Shown here piece after piece: positions 6,362 through 12,217 of a stretch of 12,217 bases of DNA. The notes under the pieces are model-generated. The model had not been told where the DNA came from. It did no database searches and was given only the letters and a program-made list of their open reading frames with translations. Position 1 is the stretch's first letter, and every line of letters starts with the position of its first letter. The position numbers and the translations under genes are program-made. Source of the stretch: Actinomycetes bacterium. GTDB lineage: Bacteria > Actinomycetota > Actinomycetes > Actinomycetales > Dermatophilaceae. The DNA is taken from positions 1 to 12,217 of the forward strand of contig JAEWFB010000384.1 of assembly GCA_023389095.1 (NCBI GenBank). The letters run 5' to 3'.

Positions 6362-6870
6362 GAGGGGCTCGCCGCTTGGGCCGCGTCGGGCTCGGGGAGC
6401 GAGGCGGCGACCCTGGCCAGCAGGGGCAGGGCCCGGGCGATCGCCGCCCGCTCGTCGGCGTCGAGGCCCTCCAGCGCGACGGCCGTGGCGTGGGAGCGGC
6501 GGTCGCGCCAGCTCTCGAGGGCGGCGGCGGCCGACGGGGTCAGCTCGAGACGCGCGACGCGTCGGTCGGCGACGTCGCGCAGGCGCACGAGCACCTCGAG
6601 CGAGGTCAGCTGGCCCACGAGCGTCGACACGGTGTTCGGGGCCAGACCGAGGGCCGCCGCAGCCTCGGCGACGCCGATGCCCGGGTTGCGCCGCACGACC
6701 CGGACGAGCTCGAGCTGGGCGCCCGACAGGCCGAGGTCGGGCAGCGGGGTGCCGACGAGCCGACGCGAGCTGCGCCGGAAGAGGCCGACGACGTCATGGA
6801 CGTCGTCGGCGAGGTTCGCGACGGAACCGGGGGTGCGCGCGGGCCGTGCAGGGTGGAGGGGTTCGCTCAC
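6358..6870 (-). CDS. MarR-family transcriptional regulator of the ABC operon
   Basis: A 170-residue winged-helix regulator. The DNA-binding core is about residues 48-112: LSGAQLELVRVVRRNPGIG, the HTH helices VAEAAAALGLAPNTVSTLV (67-85), and the wing DVADRRVARLELT with the DRR wing-tip motif (102-104). Flanking helices form the dimer interface. MarR proteins usually repress their own operon and release DNA on binding a small ligand. As the first gene of an operon with an ABC exporter, the obvious model is ligand-induced efflux; this is inference. Start GTG 6870 follows TAATGT by 6 nt, so the mRNA is predicted to be leaderless. A possible weak operator overlaps this promoter. Confidence 0.92.
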   Translation of the reverse strand: MSEPLHPARPARTPGSVANLADDVHDVVGLFRRSSRRLVGTPLPDLGLSGAQLELVRVVRRNPGIGVAEAAAALGLAPNTVSTLVGQLTSLEVLVRLRDVADRRVARLELTPSAAAALESWRDRRSHATAVALEGLDADERAAIARALPLLARVAASLPEPDAAQAASPS

Positions 6871-6876
6871 GCACCG

Positions 6877-6894
6877 ACATTAACTCGCTGTCAG
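6877..6894 (-). promoter_or_regulatory. marR promoter (-10 TAATGT) with possible operator
   Basis: On the minus strand TAATGT (6882 to 6877) lies 6 nt before GTG 6870, giving a leaderless start. Immediately upstream, CTGTCAG (plus strand 6888-6894) is a 7-bp odd-centred palindrome whose flanks are partly symmetric (AAC..GTT). That is a plausible but weak autoregulatory MarR site. Confidence 0.5.
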
Positions 6895-6921
6895 AGGTTT
6901 CGACAGGGGGCGGACGCCCGT

Positions 6922-6942
6922 CCCCGCAACCCGCGAGCGGGG
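6922..6942 (-). terminator. Second imperfect hairpin after the tRNA gene
   Basis: CCCCGC (6922-6927) pairs with GCGGGG (6937-6942) around a 9-nt loop, and GACG (6913-6916) can extend the stem with CGTC (6943-6946) across a bulge. It lies after the stronger 6955-6983 hairpin in the minus-strand direction and may act as a backup. Confidence 0.35.
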
Positions 6943-6954
6943 CGTCGACGCAGA

Positions 6955-6983
6955 AGACCCCGGGCCGCTGGGGCCCGGGGTCT
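6955..6983 (-). terminator. tRNA-Leu transcription terminator
   Basis: AGACCCCGGGCC (6955-6966) and GGCCCGGGGTCT (6972-6983) form a perfect 12-bp stem with the 5-nt loop GCTGG. On the minus strand it begins 4 nt after the encoded CCA of the tRNA and is followed by TTCTG, a weak U run. Confidence 0.8.
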
Positions 6984-6987
6984 CCGG

Positions 6988-7074
6988 TGGTGTCGAGGGG
7001 GGGACTTGAACCCCCACGCCCGTTAAGGGCACTAGCACCTCAAGCTAGCGCGTCTGCCATTCCGCCACCCCGAC
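6988..7074 (-). tRNA. tRNA-Leu (anticodon GAG), CCA encoded
   Basis: The minus strand folds as a class II tRNA. The acceptor is GTCGGGG with CCTCGAC (one G-U pair). The D arm is GCGGAATGGCAGACGC. The anticodon stem CTAGC/GCTAG encloses loop TTGAGGT, giving anticodon GAG for codon CUC. The long variable arm GCCC-TTAAC-GGGC is typical of Leu/Ser tRNAs. The T arm is GGGGG-TTCAAGT-CCCCC, followed by discriminator A and an encoded CCA (6988-6990). CTC is a major leucine codon in such GC-rich genomes, and many genes in this window use it. Confidence 0.97.
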
Positions 7075-7084
7075 AAGGTGATGA

Positions 7085-7109
7085 GCAAGGGGCTCGGGGA
7101 GTCCCTTGC
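7085..7109 (-). other. Stem-loop in the 5' leader of the tRNA-Leu precursor
   Basis: GCAAGGG (7085-7091) pairs with CCCTTGC (7103-7109); a G-T wobble and CTC/GAG extend this to 11 bp around a 3-nt loop. It lies between the predicted tRNA promoter and the mature 5' end, ending 10 nt before G1. Possible roles are 5' end protection or guiding RNase P processing; neither is shown. Confidence 0.5.
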
Positions 7110-7119
7110 GGCGAGGAGA

Positions 7120-7149
7120 ACGTTACAGGGGCCCCGGCCAAAAGGCCAA
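7120..7149 (-). promoter_or_regulatory. Promoter of the tRNA-Leu gene
   Basis: On the minus strand TTGGCC (7149 to 7144) is a partial -35 match and TAACGT (7125 to 7120) is a -10 match, with an 18-bp spacer. The start would be near 7113, about 39 nt upstream of the mature tRNA. Confidence 0.55.
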
Positions 7150-7224
7150 ACCGCCCCACCCGTCACACACGGCGGCACAGACCGTCCCACGCGCAGCCGT
7201 CGGACCGGGCCGCACCCGACCACC

Positions 7225-7230
7225 TAGGCT
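7225..7230 (+). promoter_or_regulatory. -10 box TAGGCT of the M20 peptidase gene (leaderless)
   Basis: TAGGCT is followed by 6 nt and then ATG 7237, so transcription should start at the A of the start codon. No Shine-Dalgarno is present in the preceding bases and no clear -35 is seen. Confidence 0.65.
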
Positions 7231-7236
7231 GGCCGC

Positions 7237-8583
7237 ATGAGCGAGCCCGCCGACCGCGCCGAGAGCACGACCACGATCGCAGCCGAGGACGAGGTGGCCC
7301 GCATCTGCGCCGACCTCATCCGCATCGACTCGACGAACTACGGCGACGGCAGCGGCCCGGGGGAGCGCAAGGCGGCCGAGTACGTCATGGGCCAGCTCGC
7401 TGAGGTGGGCCTCGACGCCGAGCTGCTCGAGAGCGAGCCCGGCCGGGCCACCGTCGTGCTGCGCCTCGAGGGGCAGGACCCGTCGCGCCCCGGGCTCGCG
7501 GTCCACGGCCACCTCGACGTCGTGCCGGCGAACGCGGCCGACTGGCAGGTCGACCCCTTCGCCGCAGAGGAGCGCGACGGCTGCATCTGGGGCCGGGGTG
7601 CCGTCGACATGAAGGACATGGACGCCATGATCCTCGCGAACGTCCGGCAGCTGGCGCGCACCGGCACCAAGCCGGCCCGCGACACCACGGTCGTCTTCTT
7701 CGCCGACGAGGAGGCCGGCGGCACCTACGGCAGCCACTGGCTCGTCGACCACCACCCGCAGTGGTTCGAGGGCGTCACCGAGGCCGTCAGCGAGGTGGGC
7801 GGGTACAGCGTCACCGTGCCGACGCCGCAGGGCGAGCGACGTGCCTACCTGCTCCAGACCGCCGAGAAGGGCATCGCCTGGCTGCGCCTGCGTGCCCACG
7901 GTCGGGCCGGCCACGGCTCGGTCCCCAACCCCGACAACGCCATCGTTCACCTCGCCGGCGCCATCGGCCGGATCGCCGCGCACGAGTGGCCGCGCGAGTA
8001 CATCGCCTCGGTGCGCGACCTGCTCGACGGGCTCAGCGCCCTCACCGGCATCGGGTACGCCGACGACGACCTCGAGGAGCTGCTCGGGGTGATGGGCGGG
8101 GCCCAGGGGTTCGTGCGGGGCACGCTGCGCGACACCGCGAACCTGACGATGCTCGAGTCCGGCTACAAGCACAACGTCGTGCCGCAGACCGCCACCGCGG
8201 CCCTGGACTGCCGGTTCCTGCCCGGCCACGAGGACGACCTCATGGACACGGTCCGCCGCCTGGCGGGCGAGCACGTCGACGTCGAGGTCGTGCACCGCGA
8301 CGTCGCGCTCGAGGCCCCGTTCACCGGCGACCTCGTCGAGGCGATGAAGCAGTCCCTGCTGCGCGAGGACCCCGACGCGAGCGTCCTGCCGTACTGCCTG
8401 TCGGGTGGCACCGACAACAAGGCCCTCGGGCGGCTGGGCATCACCGGCTACGGGTTCGCGCCGCTGCGCCTGCCCGCCGACCTCGACTTCGCGCCGATGT
8501 TCCACGGCATCGACGAGCGGGTGCCGGTCGAGTCGCTGCGGTTCGGCGCGCGCGTCCTCGGCGACTTCCTGCGCACCTGCTGA
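7237..8583 (+). CDS. M20-family zinc metallopeptidase/deacylase (dipeptidase-like)
   Basis: A 448-residue cytosolic amidohydrolase of the M20/M25/M40 family, with no signal peptide. The two-metal catalytic set is complete: GHLD (H92, catalytic D94), GAVDMK with bridging D124, DEEAGG with catalytic base E158 and ligand E159, SEVGG with ligand E186, and a C-terminal FHGIDERVP with H423. The dimerisation/lid domain spans roughly residues 195-320 and carries GRAGHGSVPN, whose histidine contacts substrate in this fold. Members hydrolyse dipeptides, N-acyl amino acids or related amides; actinobacterial genes of this type are usually annotated as dipeptidase or M20 hydrolase, and the substrate here is open. 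The start ATG is fixed by the -10 box 6 nt upstream. It is monocistronic and converges on the DUF5703 gene. Confidence 0.93.
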   Translation: MSEPADRAESTTTIAAEDEVARICADLIRIDSTNYGDGSGPGERKAAEYVMGQLAEVGLDAELLESEPGRATVVLRLEGQDPSRPGLAVHGHLDVVPANAADWQVDPFAAEERDGCIWGRGAVDMKDMDAMILANVRQLARTGTKPARDTTVVFFADEEAGGTYGSHWLVDHHPQWFEGVTEAVSEVGGYSVTVPTPQGERRAYLLQTAEKGIAWLRLRAHGRAGHGSVPNPDNAIVHLAGAIGRIAAHEWPREYIASVRDLLDGLSALTGIGYADDDLEELLGVMGGAQGFVRGTLRDTANLTMLESGYKHNVVPQTATAALDCRFLPGHEDDLMDTVRRLAGEHVDVEVVHRDVALEAPFTGDLVEAMKQSLLREDPDASVLPYCLSGGTDNKALGRLGITGYGFAPLRLPADLDFAPMFHGIDERVPVESLRFGARVLGDFLRTC

Positions 8584-8602
8584 GCCGGGACGAGCCGAGG
8601 AC

Positions 8603-8788
8603 TCAGGCGGTGCGCTGCACGCGCATGATCCGCCGGCGCAGCCAGATCCGCCGGACCCCGCCCTCGTAGATCACGGTGCGCGACAGCTCCCACCGGCCGT
8701 ACTCCGCGTGCTCACGGATCTGCTGCCGCGCCTCGGACTTGGACGTGCGGCGGTCGAAGGTGAGAACCCGGTACTCGTACTCCGTCAT
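8603..8788 (-). CDS. Small DUF5703 family protein
   Basis: A 61-residue basic protein matching the actinobacterial DUF5703 family: EYEYRVLTFDR at the N-terminus, EARQQIREHAEYGRWELSRT in the middle, and a basic end (EGGVRRIWLRRRIMRVQR). Function unknown; no catalytic motif, signal or membrane segment is visible. The ATG at 8788 is preferred to the in-frame GTG at 8809 because family members begin MTEYEYR or similar and there is no Shine-Dalgarno for either. It is probably a single-gene transcript, convergent with the M20 gene (19-bp gap) and divergent from the lipoprotein gene. Confidence 0.85.
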   Translation of the reverse strand: MTEYEYRVLTFDRRTSKSEARQQIREHAEYGRWELSRTVIYEGGVRRIWLRRRIMRVQRTA

Positions 8789-8796
8789 CGTGGCCC

Positions 8797-8802
8797 ATTG
8801 TG
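8797..8802 (-). promoter_or_regulatory. Possible -10 box CACAAT of the DUF5703 gene
   Basis: On the minus strand CACAAT (8802 to 8797) lies 8 nt before ATG 8788 and would give a nearly leaderless mRNA. It keeps the conserved A at position 2 and the final T of the -10 consensus but lacks the first T. Weak support. Confidence 0.3.
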
Positions 8803-8807
8803 ACACC

Positions 8808-8829
8808 ACCGAGACCCGACCGAGACCTG
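8808..8829. repeat. Tandem 11-bp direct repeat between divergent genes
   Basis: ACCGAGACCCG (8808-8818) is followed directly by ACCGAGACCTG (8819-8829), with 10 of 11 positions identical and a period of one helical turn. It lies just upstream of the putative DUF5703 -10 box and about 30 bp upstream of the lipoprotein -10 box, so it is a candidate binding site for a dimeric or tandemly binding regulator. Confidence 0.5.
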
Positions 8830-8859
8830 TCCGGGAAGAGGCACGCCGATGGGCCGCGA

Positions 8860-8865
8860 TAGCCT
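8860..8865 (+). promoter_or_regulatory. -10 box TAGCCT of the lipoprotein gene
   Basis: GATAGCCT (8858-8865) is identical to the octamer before the F420 oxidoreductase gene at 11449-11456. Transcription would start near 8872, giving an untranslated leader of about 84 nt, unlike most genes here. No clear -35. Confidence 0.5.
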
Positions 8866-8871
8866 CGAGCG

Positions 8872-8955
8872 GTACTCGCCGGCGGGGGCCGGCAGGAAGT
8901 CAGGGGAACCCGCCGCGGCCACGCCCGGCGTCGATGGCCCAGGAGGTCAAACCAC
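8872..8955 (+). promoter_or_regulatory. Structured 5' leader with Shine-Dalgarno of the lipoprotein gene
   Basis: The predicted leader can fold into several short stems: GCCGGC-GGGG-GCCGGC (about 8878-8893), GGG-GAA-CCC, and GGCC with ACGC/GCGT nested inside GGCC. It ends in a strong Shine-Dalgarno AGGAGGT (8941-8947), 8 nt before ATG 8956. I do not recognise a known riboswitch class: no conserved cobalamin, TPP, SAM or c-di-AMP core is evident. Confidence 0.45.
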
Positions 8956-9756
8956 ATGAATTGGAACCTGCGTCGCACCGCGGCCGCACTCATCCTCGTC
9001 CCGGCCGTCCTCGGTGTCGCCGCGTGCGGCAAGACGGAGACCCCGGCAGCGAGCAGCACCGCGCCCGCCTCGGCAGGCACCACCACGAGCACGACCACGA
9101 GCGCCCCGGCCGAGGCCGGCGGCCCGTACCAGGACAAGGCGTCCTTCATCGCTGCGCTGAAGAAGGGCGCGGCCACCTCGACGAGCGCCCACGTCACCAT
9201 GACGATGGACGCGGCCGGCCAGAAGATCCAGATGGCCGGTGACACCAAGGTCGACCCGAGCAACCCGGCGATGAAGATGTCCATGGACATGGGCACCGCG
9301 GCGAAGATCGACATGATCCTGCTCGACAAGAAGATCTACATGAAGGGCGTCCCGGGGCTGCAGCCCGGCAAGTGGGCCGTCCTCGACAGCAGCTCGGCCA
9401 CCGGCAAGCAGCTGATGTCCTCGCTCGACCAGGCAGACCCGACGAAGATGTACGACCAGTTCGACAAGGCCGTCACCAACGTGAAGTTCGTCGGCAAGGA
9501 CCCCGTCGACGGCGAGTCGATGGACAAGTACGAGCTGACGCTCGACACCTCCTCCATCGCCGGGGCCGACGCGGCGACCAAGGCCCAGATGCCCAAGACG
9601 ATCGTCTACACGGCGTGGCTCGACGGCCAGGACCACCTGCGCCGCGTCACCTTCGACATCGCCGGCGCCAAGGCCGACATGCGGATGAGCAAGTACGGCG
9701 AGCCGGTCGACATCACGGCCCCCGCGGCCAAGGAGACCGTCAAGGCGCCGATGTGA
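8956..9756 (+). CDS. Secreted lipoprotein, LppX/LprG-like fold suspected
   Basis: A 266-residue lipoprotein. Residues 1-24 are a lipoprotein signal peptide: basic NLRRT, a hydrophobic core, then lipobox VAAC with the lipidated Cys24. A Thr/Ser/Ala linker (about 28-56) precedes the folded domain. That domain alternates beta-strand-like segments (AHVTMTMDAAGQKIQMAGDT, AMKMSMDMG, KIDMILLDKKIYMKG, DKYELTLDT, TIVYTAWLDGQDHLRRVTFD). This is the pattern of LolA/LppX-type half-barrels that carry lipids between membrane and cell wall; the family assignment is by pattern, not certain. Methionines are unusually frequent around residues 75-135. The start is fixed by AGGAGGT 8 nt upstream. It is probably a single-gene unit ended by the 9802-9839 palindrome. 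Confidence 0.85.
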   Translation: MNWNLRRTAAALILVPAVLGVAACGKTETPAASSTAPASAGTTTSTTTSAPAEAGGPYQDKASFIAALKKGAATSTSAHVTMTMDAAGQKIQMAGDTKVDPSNPAMKMSMDMGTAAKIDMILLDKKIYMKGVPGLQPGKWAVLDSSSATGKQLMSSLDQADPTKMYDQFDKAVTNVKFVGKDPVDGESMDKYELTLDTSSIAGADAATKAQMPKTIVYTAWLDGQDHLRRVTFDIAGAKADMRMSKYGEPVDITAPAAKETVKAPM

Positions 9757-9801
9757 CCGGCGCCGCCGGCGCCTGAGCCCTTCGGGCCCTCCGCCCGGCA
9801 C

Positions 9802-9839
9802 CGACGACCCCGGAGCGACGCGTCGCTCCGGGGTCGTCG
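9802..9839. terminator. Perfect 38-bp palindromic terminator
   Basis: CGACGACCCCGGAGCGACG (9802-9820) is followed at once by its exact reverse complement (9821-9839). As RNA it gives a stem of about 17 bp closed by a minimal loop, with no U tract. It stands between the lipoprotein stop (9756) and the next promoter (9903). Being symmetric, it can stop transcription from both sides. Confidence 0.8.
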
Positions 9840-9902
9840 TACGTCCGGGGACCCGCGGCAGACGCGGCCGGCAAAGCCGTTCTCTCCACGGGGCCCGTCG
9901 AC

Positions 9903-9908
9903 TACGGT
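9903..9908 (+). promoter_or_regulatory. -10 box TACGGT of the acidic protein gene (leaderless)
   Basis: TACGGT is followed by 6 nt and then ATG 9915. No Shine-Dalgarno is present. The rest of 9757-9914 contains the terminator palindrome and short GC-rich hairpins, with no further gene. Confidence 0.55.
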
Positions 9909-9914
9909 CGTGCC

Positions 9915-10411
<497 letters not shown>

Positions 10412-10421
<10 letters not shown>

Positions 10422-10433
10422 GCCGGGGCGCCG
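10412..10433. terminator. Hairpin between convergent acidic-protein and AKR genes
   Basis: CGGCGCC (10412-10418) pairs with GGCGCCG (10427-10433) around an 8-nt loop that holds the acidic gene's stop codon. It lies 13 bp before the minus-strand AKR stop at 10447, so it may serve both genes. No U tract. Confidence 0.45.
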
Positions 10434-10446
10434 CTCCGGTCCTGCG

Positions 10447-11382
10447 TCAGCCGGACACGTCGTCGAGGGCGCCGACGATCTCGTCGGGCAGGACGAGGTC
10501 GAGGCTGGCCAGGGCCGTGCGCAGCTGGCTCGTGGTGCGCGCGCCCACGACGGGTGCCGCGACGGCCGGCCGGTCGCGGACCCAGGCGAGCGCCACCTCG
10601 GCGGCCGACGTGCCCAGGCCCCGGGCCGCCATCGCCACGGCCTCGACGACGCCGGCACTGCGCTCGTCGAGGAAGCGCTGGGCGAAGCCGGGGAAGTCGC
10701 TCGACGCAGCCCGCGACCCGGACGGGATGCCGGTCCGGTACTTGCCCGTGAGGACGCCGCGGCCCAGCGGTGACCACGGGAGCAGGCCGAAGCCGAGCTC
10801 GACCGCCGCCGGTACGACCTCCACCTCGGGCTCACGGTGCACGAGCGAGAACTGGACCTCGTTGGCCACCAAGGGGATCCGCGCCGACTCGAGCAGGCTG
10901 AACGCGCGGGCCGACTGCCAGCCGGAGTAGTTGGAGACCCCGACGTACCGCGCCCGGCCCGAGACCGCCGCCCACTCGAGGGCCGAGAGCGTCTCGGACA
11001 GGGGGACGTCGTCGGACCACGTGTGCACGAGCCAGAGGTCGACGTGGTCGGTGCCGAGACGACGCAGCGACGCGTCGAGCTGGGCCATGAGGCCGCGGCG
11101 GGAGACGTCGACACGTCGCTCGCCCGACGCGCGGGAGATGCCGGCCTTGGTGCACACCACGAGATCGTCCCGGGGGACGACGTCGCCGATGAGCCCGCCG
11201 AGGATCGTCTCGGCGTCGCCGCCGCCGTAGCCGAAGGCGGTGTCCACGAGGTTGCCCCCGGCGTCGACGAAGGCGCGGAGGTGCTCCGCGGCGTCGTGCC
11301 GGTCCACGGAGTTGCCCCAGAGCATCGTGCCGAGCGCCAGGGGAGTGACGGTGAGGCCGGACGACCCGAGACGCCTGTGCAT
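10447..11382 (-). CDS. Aldo/keto reductase family oxidoreductase
   Basis: A 311-residue NAD(P)H-dependent TIM-barrel reductase. The catalytic tetrad is intact: D47 and Y52 in NLVDTAFGYGGG, K79 in VVCTKAG, H120 in LWLVHTW. The GVSNYSGWQ and LLPWSPLGRGVLTGKY stretches and a C-terminal cofactor-binding region (PVVGARTTSQLRTAL) are typical of the actinobacterial YghZ/Tas-like group. It should reduce aldehydes or ketones; the substrate is unknown. The start is ATG 11382 (MHRRLGSSGLTVTPLALGTM), which matches the usual family beginning; the frame stays open far upstream over the oxidoreductase gene but that part is a shadow. Promoter-like TAACGT lies 8 nt upstream. It diverges from the F420 oxidoreductase gene across only 81 bp. 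Confidence 0.93.
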   Translation of the reverse strand: MHRRLGSSGLTVTPLALGTMLWGNSVDRHDAAEHLRAFVDAGGNLVDTAFGYGGGDAETILGGLIGDVVPRDDLVVCTKAGISRASGERRVDVSRRGLMAQLDASLRRLGTDHVDLWLVHTWSDDVPLSETLSALEWAAVSGRARYVGVSNYSGWQSARAFSLLESARIPLVANEVQFSLVHREPEVEVVPAAVELGFGLLPWSPLGRGVLTGKYRTGIPSGSRAASSDFPGFAQRFLDERSAGVVEAVAMAARGLGTSAAEVALAWVRDRPAVAAPVVGARTTSQLRTALASLDLVLPDEIVGALDDVSG

Positions 11383-11390
11383 GGAGGCAC

Positions 11391-11396
11391 ACGTTA
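11391..11396 (-). promoter_or_regulatory. -10 box TAACGT of the aldo/keto reductase gene
   Basis: On the minus strand GATAACGT (11398 to 11391) is followed by 8 nt and ATG 11382, so the mRNA should have at most one or two leader bases. The hexamer equals that of the tRNA-Leu promoter. Confidence 0.5.
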
Positions 11397-11450
11397 TCCG
11401 TTTCGTCCCGATGAGCCGCGGCGACGTGCCGCCACCGCGACCCGGCCCGA

Positions 11451-11456
11451 TAGCCT
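11451..11456 (+). promoter_or_regulatory. -10 box TAGCCT of the F420 oxidoreductase gene
   Basis: GATAGCCT (11449-11456) precedes ATG 11464 by 7 nt, giving a leaderless mRNA. The two divergent -10 boxes in this intergenic region are about 54 bp apart, so a regulator bound between them could affect both genes. Confidence 0.55.
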
Positions 11457-11463
11457 CGCGTCC

Positions 11464-12217
11464 ATGAGACTCGGCGTGAACCTCGGCTACTGGGGACGCG
11501 GCACGACCGGCGAGGACATGGTCGCCGTGGCCCGGGCCGCCGACCGCCTCGGCTACGACAGCGCGTGGGTCGCCGAGGCGTACGGCAGCGACAGCGTCTC
11601 GATGCTGTCGTGGATCGGCGCTCTCACCGAGCACATCGACCTCGGCTCCGCGGTCATGCAGATCCCGGCGCGCACCCCGGCCATGACGGCCATGACCGCC
11701 GCCACCCTCGACACGATGTCCGGCGGGCGGTTCCGCCTCGGGCTGGGCGTGTCGGGGCCGCAGGTCAGCGAGGGGTGGCACGGCGTGAGGTTCGCCCAGC
11801 CGCTGGCCCGCACCCGCGAGTACGTCGAGGTGGTCCGGGCCGCGCTGCGCCGCGACGTCGTCGAGCACGCCGGACACCACTACCCGCTGCCGCTGCCCGA
11901 CGGGCTGGGCAAGGCGCTCAGGATCGGCACCCGGCCGCTGCGGGCCGACGTGCCCGTCTACCTCGCCGCCGTCGGGCCGCGCAACCTCGCCCTCACCGGC
12001 GAGATCGCCGACGGCTGGCTCGCCATCTTCTTCAGCCCGGAGCACGCCGGTGAGCACCTCCAGGCCATCCGCACCGCGCGAGCCGGCGCGAAGCGTGGCA
12101 CCGCCGAGGACCCGATGGCCGGGTTCGACGTCGTCGCGACGACGCCGGTGGTGCTCATGGACGACGTCGAGGCGGCCGCCGCGTACGTGCGCCCCTACTG
12201 CGCGCTCTACATCGGGG
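11464..12217 (+). CDS. LLM-class F420-dependent oxidoreductase (Rv3520c-like), N-terminal part
   Basis: The open frame starts at ATG 11464 and leaves the window after 251 residues; the family is about 340-350 long, so roughly a quarter is missing. It is a luciferase-like TIM-barrel protein. The beginning (MRLGVNLGYWGRG), AADRLGYDSAWVAEAYGSDS, QIPARTPAMTAMTAATLDTM, SGGRFRLGLGVSGPQVSEGW and YLAAVGPRN are characteristic of the Rv3520c-type F420-dependent group. Members use reduced coenzyme F420 for hydride transfer; the physiological substrate is unknown. It indicates that the host makes F420, consistent with an actinobacterium. The start is supported by the -10 box 7 nt upstream and a good family N-terminus. 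It is divergently paired with the aldo/keto reductase. Confidence 0.93.
   Translation, partial: MRLGVNLGYWGRGTTGEDMVAVARAADRLGYDSAWVAEAYGSDSVSMLSWIGALTEHIDLGSAVMQIPARTPAMTAMTAATLDTMSGGRFRLGLGVSGPQVSEGWHGVRFAQPLARTREYVEVVRAALRRDVVEHAGHHYPLPLPDGLGKALRIGTRPLRADVPVYLAAVGPRNLALTGEIADGWLAIFFSPEHAGEHLQAIRTARAGAKRGTAEDPMAGFDVVATTPVVLMDDVEAAAAYVRPYCALYIG

Noticed and set aside
8580..8606. CTGAG/CTCAG inverted repeat between the M20 and DUF5703 genes as a terminator
   Set aside because: Only 5 bp around a 17-nt loop, and 3 bp of it follow automatically from two facing TGA stops; too weak to call.
8872..8955. A c-di-AMP (ydaO), cobalamin or TPP riboswitch before the lipoprotein
   Set aside because: GGGGAACCC superficially recalls part of the ydaO core, but the other conserved segments of that class and of the cobalamin or TPP classes are not seen.
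8849..8959. 36-codon upstream frame whose TGA overlaps the lipoprotein ATG in ATGA
   Set aside because: Its ATG lies before the predicted transcription start near 8872, no Shine-Dalgarno precedes it, and no later start codon lies in the frame. It would matter only if transcription begins further upstream.
10447..12057. Extended 536-codon frame continuous with the aldo/keto reductase
   Set aside because: The upstream half is antisense to the F420 oxidoreductase and has low-quality composition; the family N-terminus begins at ATG 11382.

Overview
This is a very GC-rich chromosomal window. GTG starts are common, several adjoining genes overlap in a GTGA arrangement, and an F420-dependent oxidoreductase of a mycobacterial-type family is present. 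Together these point to a high-GC actinobacterium. The gene set (DUF5703, a DUF3037/HipA-like kinase pair, an acidic Asp/Glu-rich protein) recalls Micrococcales such as Intrasporangiaceae, but that placement is inference. I see no insertion sequence, prophage, CRISPR array or plasmid function, and no stretch over 300 bases without a gene.

Layout. Bases 1-555 hold the C-terminus of an SPFH/band-7 membrane protein. A TSUP (TauE/SafE-type) transporter follows (624-1403), then a SpoU/TrmH-family RNA methyltransferase (1418-2236). These meet a minus-strand block read from 4673 down to 2255: an MFS transporter, a compact HipA-like kinase and a DUF3037 protein. Upstream, also on the minus strand, is a compact operon read from 6870 to 4768: a MarR-type regulator, an ABC ATPase and an ABC-2 permease, joined by 4-bp and 41-bp overlaps. 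A tRNA-Leu(GAG) with its own promoter and terminator lies at 6988-7074. Next come an M20 metallopeptidase (7237-8583), a small DUF5703 protein (8603-8788, minus), a secreted lipoprotein (8956-9756), an extremely acidic protein (9915-10421), an aldo/keto reductase (10447-11382, minus), and the start of an Rv3520c-like F420-dependent oxidoreductase (11464 to the window end).

Regulation. The clearest signal beyond the genes is a repeated layout: a TANNNT -10 box (often TAG[GC][GC]T) lies 6-8 nt before the start codon of at least eight genes. This implies leaderless mRNAs as the default here. By contrast, the lipoprotein, the DUF3037 gene and the ABC permease have clear Shine-Dalgarno sequences. 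Strong hairpins separate the transcription units: 4697-4719, 6955-6983, and a perfect 38-bp palindrome at 9802-9839. One near-perfect 32-bp inverted repeat (595-626) covers both the -10 box and the start codon of the TSUP gene.

Most of the window is ordinary chromosome. The least understood parts are the HipA-like kinase/DUF3037 pair, the TSUP promoter palindrome, the structured lipoprotein leader, and an 11-bp-period direct repeat between the DUF5703 and lipoprotein genes.
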